15,233 nucleotides of DNA from HRBIN16 sp049969495. GTDB lineage: Bacteria > Armatimonadota > HRBIN16. Below the pieces are notes generated by a model. It had not been told where the DNA came from, did not search any database, and was given only the letters and a program-made list of their open reading frames with translations. Of this stretch, positions 14,542 through 15,233 are shown piece by piece; the first letter of the stretch is position 1; each line of letters starts with the position of its first letter. Where the stretch lies: NCBI GenBank assembly GCA_049969495.1, contig JBMFOT010000072.1, positions 1 through 15,233 of the forward strand. Direction: 5' to 3'. Both the position numbers and the translations under genes were made by a program.

Positions 14542-15233
14542 ATGACCATTGAGGAGTTTGCACGCAAAATCGGGGTGTCCAGCGCGACCGTCTCGCGAGC
14601 GATTCACGGAAGGGGGCGGATCAGCCCGCAGACGCGCCAGATGGTGTTGCAGCGCATGGAGGAGCTGGGCTTCACACCCAATCTGCACGCACAGAGCCTG
14701 GCGCACCGGCGCAGCCACACCATCGGGCTGGAGTATCTGGGGCACACGGAAGTGCTATCGGACATGTTCCTGATTGCGCTGGCGAGGGGCATCCAGCACG
14801 TGCTGTCCGAGCACGGCTACACGCTCTTGCTGAACCCCGTCGGAGTAGCGGATGAGCAAGAGAGCCTGTTACGCCGTTGGGCTCGTTCGCGAGCGGTAGA
14901 TGGCGCGATTGTGGTGGGCGACCCCGATGTGTCGGTGGACTGGCTGCGCAAGCTCACTGCTCAGAAAACCTTCTGCGTGGTGATTGTGCACCATCCGCCG
15001 CCTCCCCTGCCGGGCATAGGGTGCGTTACTCTAGACCTGTCACGAGGTATTGCTCAGGTAGCGGACCTGTTGTGTTCCCTGGGGCATTGCCGAATAGGCT
15101 ACATCGGCAGCATCCGGCCGGACCCGGTACTGCCCGTGCTGCGCCAGCAAGTGGAGATGCGAGGAGGATGCATCCCGTCGGAACTGGTCGTTTACGCAGG
15201 ACGCACGCCTGAAGATGGCGCACGGGCGGCACG
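14542..15233 (+). CDS. LacI-family transcriptional regulator (cut by right window edge)
   Basis: DNA-binding repressor of the LacI/GalR family; 230 residues are visible. The helix-turn-helix is at the extreme N-terminus (MTIEEFARKIGVSSATVSRA), followed by the hinge segment RISPQTRQMVLQRMEELGF and PNLHAQSLAHRRSHTIGL. The periplasmic-binding-protein-like effector domain begins at about 60 and includes a DGAIVVGD strand and a LGHCRIGYIGS strand. Its C-terminal part is outside the window, so the effector cannot be guessed; a sugar is usual. Start: ATG at 14542, right at the beginning of the HTH. No Shine-Dalgarno is obvious. The ideal promoter and operator directly upstream suggest autorepression. 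Confidence 0.93.
   Translation, partial: MTIEEFARKIGVSSATVSRAIHGRGRISPQTRQMVLQRMEELGFTPNLHAQSLAHRRSHTIGLEYLGHTEVLSDMFLIALARGIQHVLSEHGYTLLLNPVGVADEQESLLRRWARSRAVDGAIVVGDPDVSVDWLRKLTAQKTFCVVIVHHPPPPLPGIGCVTLDLSRGIAQVADLLCSLGHCRIGYIGSIRPDPVLPVLRQQVEMRGGCIPSELVVYAGRTPEDGARAA

Overview
This is bacterial chromosome with intact, densely packed housekeeping genes. Nine co-directional genes fill the minus strand from about 9.8 kb down to the left edge, and two complete genes plus one partial gene run on the plus strand to the right edge. Base composition is moderately GC-rich by eye. The set (an endonuclease-type MutL, a MenG next to a long-chain polyprenyl diphosphate synthase, a bifunctional PBP with a Cys/His tail, a LacI regulator with a short HTH leader) would fit Armatimonadota or a similar deep-branching phylum. 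That assignment is an impression, not a result.

Minus strand, in order of transcription: a secreted or lipoprotein-like coiled-coil protein (9780-9106); mutL (9109-7298); a GT-C-like polytopic membrane protein (7235-5889); menG/ubiE (5820-5086); a long-chain polyprenyl diphosphate synthase (5089-4073); then the proteostasis series tig (3875-2556), clpP (2552-1941), clpX (1912-644) and lon (638 to beyond the left edge). Overlaps of 4 nt (GTGA, ATGA) join the first gene to mutL and menG to the prenyl synthase. The last four genes are separated by only 3, 28 and 5 nt. A strong promoter-like sequence lies just after the prenyl synthase. Between it and tig is a long hairpin followed by five U residues, in the position of a transcription attenuator.

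Plus strand: a 377-base divergent intergenic region holds a 28-codon open frame and a truncated remnant of a DUF5615 (PIN-like) toxin gene. After it come a class A penicillin-binding protein (10158-12620) and, 2 nt later, a class B PBP2-type transpeptidase (12623-14434). Together they suggest a lateral-wall peptidoglycan synthesis unit. A LacI-family regulator follows, cut by the right edge. It has a perfect TTGACA-17-TATAAT promoter overlapped downstream by a near-palindromic LacI-type operator, so it is probably autoregulated.

No tRNA, rRNA, CRISPR array or insertion sequence was seen. I found no clearly new multi-gene system. The most interesting signals are the tig leader, the duplicated Cys/His module in the class A PBP, the LacI promoter/operator, and the unrecognised secreted protein coupled to mutL.
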